Shown in pieces: positions 5,622 through 7,932 of a stretch of DNA of 7,932 nucleotides (position 1 is the stretch's first letter; every line of letters begins with the position of its first letter). The position numbers were made by a program, and so were the translations under genes. Origin of the DNA: Firmicutes bacterium UBA5301 (GTDB taxonomy: Bacteria; Bacillota; UBA5301); the NCBI GenBank assembly GCA_002408345.1, contig DHRX01000121.1, forward strand, positions 1,682 through 9,613, in the 5' to 3' direction. Under the pieces are notes generated by a model. That model worked only from the letters and a program-made list of their open reading frames with translations. It made no database searches and had not been told where the DNA came from.

Positions 5622-6062
5622 GTGGCGAAATTTGGACGGCGTTTAGCCCGCGAAACAGCGCTAAAAGCGTTGTATCAGGCCGAAATCGGTAAGTTTCCTA
5701 TAGAAGATTCTGCCCAAAGTTTAGTTACTGATTTTGGGTTAGCCGAAGATGTGGCCCGCTTTGTTTTAGAGATTACTTCCGGCGTTGAAAGAGAACAGGC
5801 TCAAATTGACCAGTTAATTGATGAATATTCTATTGATTGGCCGATTGCCCGTTTAGCTAGTATTGACCGAAATATATTGCGGATTGCTGTATATGAGTTA
5901 GGCTATCGAACAGATATTCCGTCTAGCGTGGCCATCAATGAGGCTATTGAATTGGCTAAGAAATATGGGGATGAAAATTCCCCCAAGTTTGTTAACGGTG
6001 TATTGGGTAATGTTTTTAGACAGGGTTTACGGAGAGAAGAAGATGAAAGCGTTAGGAATTGA
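5622..6062 (+). CDS. nusB: Transcription antitermination factor NusB
   Basis: NusB binds boxA RNA with NusE (S10) and keeps RNA polymerase processive on rRNA operons. The 146 residues match the all-helical family. RRLARETALKALYQAEIG (6-23) is the first RNA-binding helix pair. The hallmark C-terminal half has WPIARLASIDRNILRIAVYEL (73-93), then VAINEAIELAKKYGDENSPKFVNGVLG (103-129). The GTG start at 5622 lies one base after the DUF2273 stop, with AAAGAGG (5608-5614) seven bases before it. The tail (RREEDESVRN) overlaps the next gene by 20 bases. No promoter is seen directly upstream, so nusB is probably transcribed with the asp23 cassette, an order often seen in clostridia. Confidence 0.96.
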   Translation: MAKFGRRLARETALKALYQAEIGKFPIEDSAQSLVTDFGLAEDVARFVLEITSGVEREQAQIDQLIDEYSIDWPIARLASIDRNILRIAVYELGYRTDIPSSVAINEAIELAKKYGDENSPKFVNGVLGNVFRQGLRREEDESVRN

Positions 6063-7038
6063 TACGAGTAATTACGTGACTTCTGTAGCTCTTGTAGATG
6101 AAGAGGGTGAAGTTGTCAAGGATCTTCGAACAACATTGCCTGTTCCCAAAGGGGAGAGAGGCCTCCGCCAGTCGGAGGCTCTTTTTCACCACACCCGAAA
6201 CTTACCCATACTGTTAGAGGCGGCTCTAGCAGATGGGGGGTCAGATTTAGCTGCGGTAGTAGTTAGCTCTAGACCAAGACGGGTAACAGGCTCATATATG
6301 CCGGTATTCTTAAGCGGCTCTAGTCAGGCCCGAACCCTGGCAGCCGCTTTAAAAATTCCTTGGATAGAACGGAGCCATCAAGAAGGCCATCTTTTTGCAG
6401 CATTAGCTTCCTGTGGATCCCAATTTGAACCGGGTCAGTTTTTGGGGGTTCATCTATCTGGAGGGACTACCGAATTACTAAAGGTAACCCTTAGTCCAAT
6501 GCAACCGTTTTTGGAAGTAGAGCTTCTAGGTGGGAGTAGTGATCTGCATGCTGGTCAATTTATTGACCGAGTTGGAGTGGCCTTGGGCTTGCCTTTCCCG
6601 GCTGGCCCCGCTCTCGAGAAGTTAGCTGAAGAGGGGACCGGTATCTGTCGCTTATCAACTAGCTTGGATGGTCTAAATCCTAGTTTTTCTGGACCAGCGA
6701 CCCAAGCTCTCCGCTTAATCGAAGACGGAACACCAGCTGCTGAGGTAGCTTTAGCCGTTCAAAATGCTGTAGTTAAGATGTTGGAAAAATGGCTAACTAG
6801 AGCTCACGAAATAACCGGGTTAAATAATGTCCTTTTAAGCGGAGGGGTTGTTGCTAACCAGTATTTACGCCAGCGACTGCCCCAAAGGTTACGTAAGCGA
6901 GGGACCGACTTAATACTTAATTTTGCTGAGTCTCGGTTGAGTGGTGATAACGCTGTAGGTCTTGCTTTTTCCTACTGGTACCCTAATTTAAAACAGTTGC
7001 GGTGCCAAGAGAAAGGGGGGTACTATGGGCAGCATTGA
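6043..7038 (+). CDS. TsaD/Kae1-like protein (peptidase M22, O-sialoglycoprotein endopeptidase-like paralog)
   Basis: This 331-residue protein has the ASKHA fold of TsaD/Kae1, the tRNA threonylcarbamoyl transferase. GIDTSNYVTSVALVD (5-19) is the phosphate-1 motif. SHQEGH gives the HxxxH metal pair H112/H116. HLSGGTTELL (137-146), FIDRVGVALGLPFPAGPALEKLA (about 173-195), LSGGVVANQYLRQRL (265-279) and SGDNAVGLA (300-308, D302) follow. Compared with true TsaD, the segment usually reading GPGL.G is replaced by SSRPRRVTGSYMPVF (75-89), and GERGLRQSEALFHH (37-50) is distinctive. These traits fit a clostridial M22 paralog found beside nusB and xseA, so I do not call it tsaD; its substrate is unknown. 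ATG 6043 matches the family N-terminus and has GGAGAG six bases upstream; an earlier in-frame ATG at 5938 would lie deep in nusB. It overlaps nusB by 20 and xseA by 14 bases. Confidence 0.85.
   Translation: MKALGIDTSNYVTSVALVDEEGEVVKDLRTTLPVPKGERGLRQSEALFHHTRNLPILLEAALADGGSDLAAVVVSSRPRRVTGSYMPVFLSGSSQARTLAAALKIPWIERSHQEGHLFAALASCGSQFEPGQFLGVHLSGGTTELLKVTLSPMQPFLEVELLGGSSDLHAGQFIDRVGVALGLPFPAGPALEKLAEEGTGICRLSTSLDGLNPSFSGPATQALRLIEDGTPAAEVALAVQNAVVKMLEKWLTRAHEITGLNNVLLSGGVVANQYLRQRLPQRLRKRGTDLILNFAESRLSGDNAVGLAFSYWYPNLKQLRCQEKGGYYGQH
6157..6186 (+). terminator. Terminator-like hairpin inside the TsaD-like gene
   Basis: GCCTCCG (6161-6167) and CGGAGGC (6173-6179) form a perfect seven-pair GC-rich stem around CCAGT. 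It can be extended by three or four pairs past one bulged base, and T5 follows at 6182-6186. In shape it is an intrinsic terminator on the + strand, about 120 bases into the gene. It encodes the conserved GLRQSEALF stretch, so it may simply be a coding coincidence; the structure is seen, its activity is not. Confidence 0.4.
7013..7020 (+). promoter_or_regulatory. Ribosome binding site of xseA
   Basis: AAGGGGGG within the end of the TsaD-like gene precedes ATG 7025 by four bases from its last G. The site includes a run of six G (7015-7020). It lies upstream of the overlap, so xseA initiation probably depends on ribosomes finishing the upstream gene. Confidence 0.65.
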
Positions 7039-7932
7039 TCCAGTGGTTCTAACTGTTACCCAGCTAACAAGGTTAGTAAAAAGGGAAATCGAAACAGAAC
7101 CACAACTACAAAACATATTAGTGAGGGGCGAAGTTTCCGGAGTAAGCCGACCGGCTTCAGGCCATCTTTATTTTACCTTAAAGGATGAGACAAGCCAGAT
7201 CCCGTGTGTACTTTTCCGACGTCGTTTGGGCAGTAAACCAACTTTTACCGGAATCGAACATGGGATGAAGGTTATTTGTGCCGGTTCTCTTACTGTTTAT
7301 GAGTCAGGCGGCAAATACCAACTCAAAGTAGATGAGGTTTTTGCTGAGGGTTTGGGCGAGCTCCATCTTCAGGTGGAAGAGCTGAAAAAACGTCTACAAG
7401 CTGAAGGGCTCTTTGCCGAAGAGAAGAAACGCCCGCTACCATCATTACCACGTAAAATTGGTGTTGTTACAAGCGCTACCGGTGCGGTTATTAAAGATAT
7501 AGTGACTGTATCACGGCGACGTTATGCAAATATCGGAATTTTACTAGCGCCTGCTTTAGTACAAGGGCCGGGAGCGCCTGCTAGCCTAGTTGCTGCGCTA
7601 AAAGAACTCTATAGTCAAACTGATGTAGATGTTATAATTATTGGACGTGGTGGCGGTTCATTTGAAGAATTAAGCGCTTTTAATGATGAGTCTGTAGTCC
7701 GAACTATTGCCGCTGCGCCGGTACCGATTGTGGCAGCAGTTGGTCATGAGACCGACTTTACTATTGCTGATTTAGTCGCTGACCGGCGGGCACCAACCCC
7801 TTCTGCAGCAGCAGAAATAGTAGTTCCATTAAAGCGAGAGTTAAGCCAGCGGGTAGAGAACCTACTGGAAAGGGTAATTATTGCAGTTAACCGTAAGGTT
7901 TATCTCCAACGTAAGGACTTAGCTAAATTATC
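7025..7932 (+). CDS. xseA: Exodeoxyribonuclease VII large subunit, 3'-truncated by the window edge
   Basis: XseA is the catalytic large subunit of exonuclease VII, which degrades single-stranded DNA to short oligonucleotides together with several small XseB subunits. The first 302 residues are visible; the family is usually about 400-450 residues, so the C-terminal part lies outside. An N-terminal OB-fold comes first (about 7-105: VLTVTQLTRLVKREIE, ILVRGEVSGVSRPASGHLYFTLKD, GKYQLKVDEV). The catalytic domain follows: RKIGVVTSATGAVIKDI (143-159), the GRGGGSFEELSAFN motif (207-220) and VGHETDFTIADLVADRRAPTPSAAAE (239-264), all hallmarks. The window ends in the coiled-coil region. ATG 7025 overlaps the TsaD-like gene by 14 bases, implying coupled translation. 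xseB is expected next but is not in the window. Confidence 0.96.
   Translation, partial: MGSIDPVVLTVTQLTRLVKREIETEPQLQNILVRGEVSGVSRPASGHLYFTLKDETSQIPCVLFRRRLGSKPTFTGIEHGMKVICAGSLTVYESGGKYQLKVDEVFAEGLGELHLQVEELKKRLQAEGLFAEEKKRPLPSLPRKIGVVTSATGAVIKDIVTVSRRRYANIGILLAPALVQGPGAPASLVAALKELYSQTDVDVIIIGRGGGSFEELSAFNDESVVRTIAAAPVPIVAAVGHETDFTIADLVADRRAPTPSAAAEIVVPLKRELSQRVENLLERVIIAVNRKVYLQRKDLAKL

Noticed and set aside
5938..6042. N-terminal extension of the TsaD-like gene inside nusB
   Set aside because: The extra residues read through nusB in another frame. The conserved N-terminus GIDTS starts right after ATG 6043, which has its own ribosome site.
1..7932. Mobile element, phage, CRISPR, defence or toxin system
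   Set aside because: Every gene belongs to a chromosomal housekeeping or sporulation family, with no terminal repeats, transposase, integrase or regular repeat array and no change in base use.

Overview
The window comes from the chromosome of an endospore-forming member of the Firmicutes, most likely an anaerobic clostridial lineage (Peptococcaceae/Desulfotomaculum-like). The reasons are sporulation genes of the spoIIIA operon, an Asp23-AmaP-DUF2273 envelope cassette, strong AGGAGG-type ribosome binding sites, GTG and TTG starts, and an AT-leaning codon choice that looks even throughout. The genus is an inference. All genes lie on the + strand and are packed tightly. The longest gap is 124 bases, and I see no mobile element, tRNA, rRNA, CRISPR array or riboswitch.

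Layout: (1) 1-1036 is the end of the spoIIIA operon: the 3' part of spoIIIAG, then spoIIIAH. These build the mother-cell side of the SpoIIIA-SpoIIQ channel between mother cell and forespore. (2) 1037-1160 is the main control region. It holds a perfect consensus sigma-A promoter (TTGACA, 17 bases, TATAAT) followed, unexpectedly downstream, by a terminator-like hairpin. (3) 1161-4351 is a biotin-dependent carboxylase pair: a pyruvate/oxaloacetate-type carboxyltransferase (5S/OadA/PycB) joined in frame to an AccB-type biotin carrier domain, then accC biotin carboxylase. (4) 4352-5620 is a probable separate promoter, then asp23, amaP and a DUF2273 small membrane protein. (5) 5622-7932 is nusB, a TsaD/Kae1-like paralog of the peptidase M22 family and the 5' two thirds or so of xseA. 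Their ends overlap, so they are probably translationally coupled.

The most interesting spot is the junction inside the carboxyltransferase-biotin carrier gene near 2511-2537. The carrier part looks like a whole AccB protein. Its start is preceded by an intact AGGAGG eight bases before an in-frame GTG, and just before that lie a run of six G and an out-of-frame TGA. The locus may make both a fusion and a free AccB from one gene, or it may really be two genes whose apparent fusion rests on one base in a G run. Either way, the biotin carrier and AccC could serve both a pyruvate/oxaloacetate-type carboxylase and acetyl-CoA carboxylase.

The rest is largely a known clostridial gene order (spoIIIA, acc genes, asp23, nusB, xseA). 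I do not see evidence for a wholly new system. The points worth a second look are the fusion junction, the promoter-before-terminator arrangement, and a terminator-like hairpin inside the TsaD-like gene.
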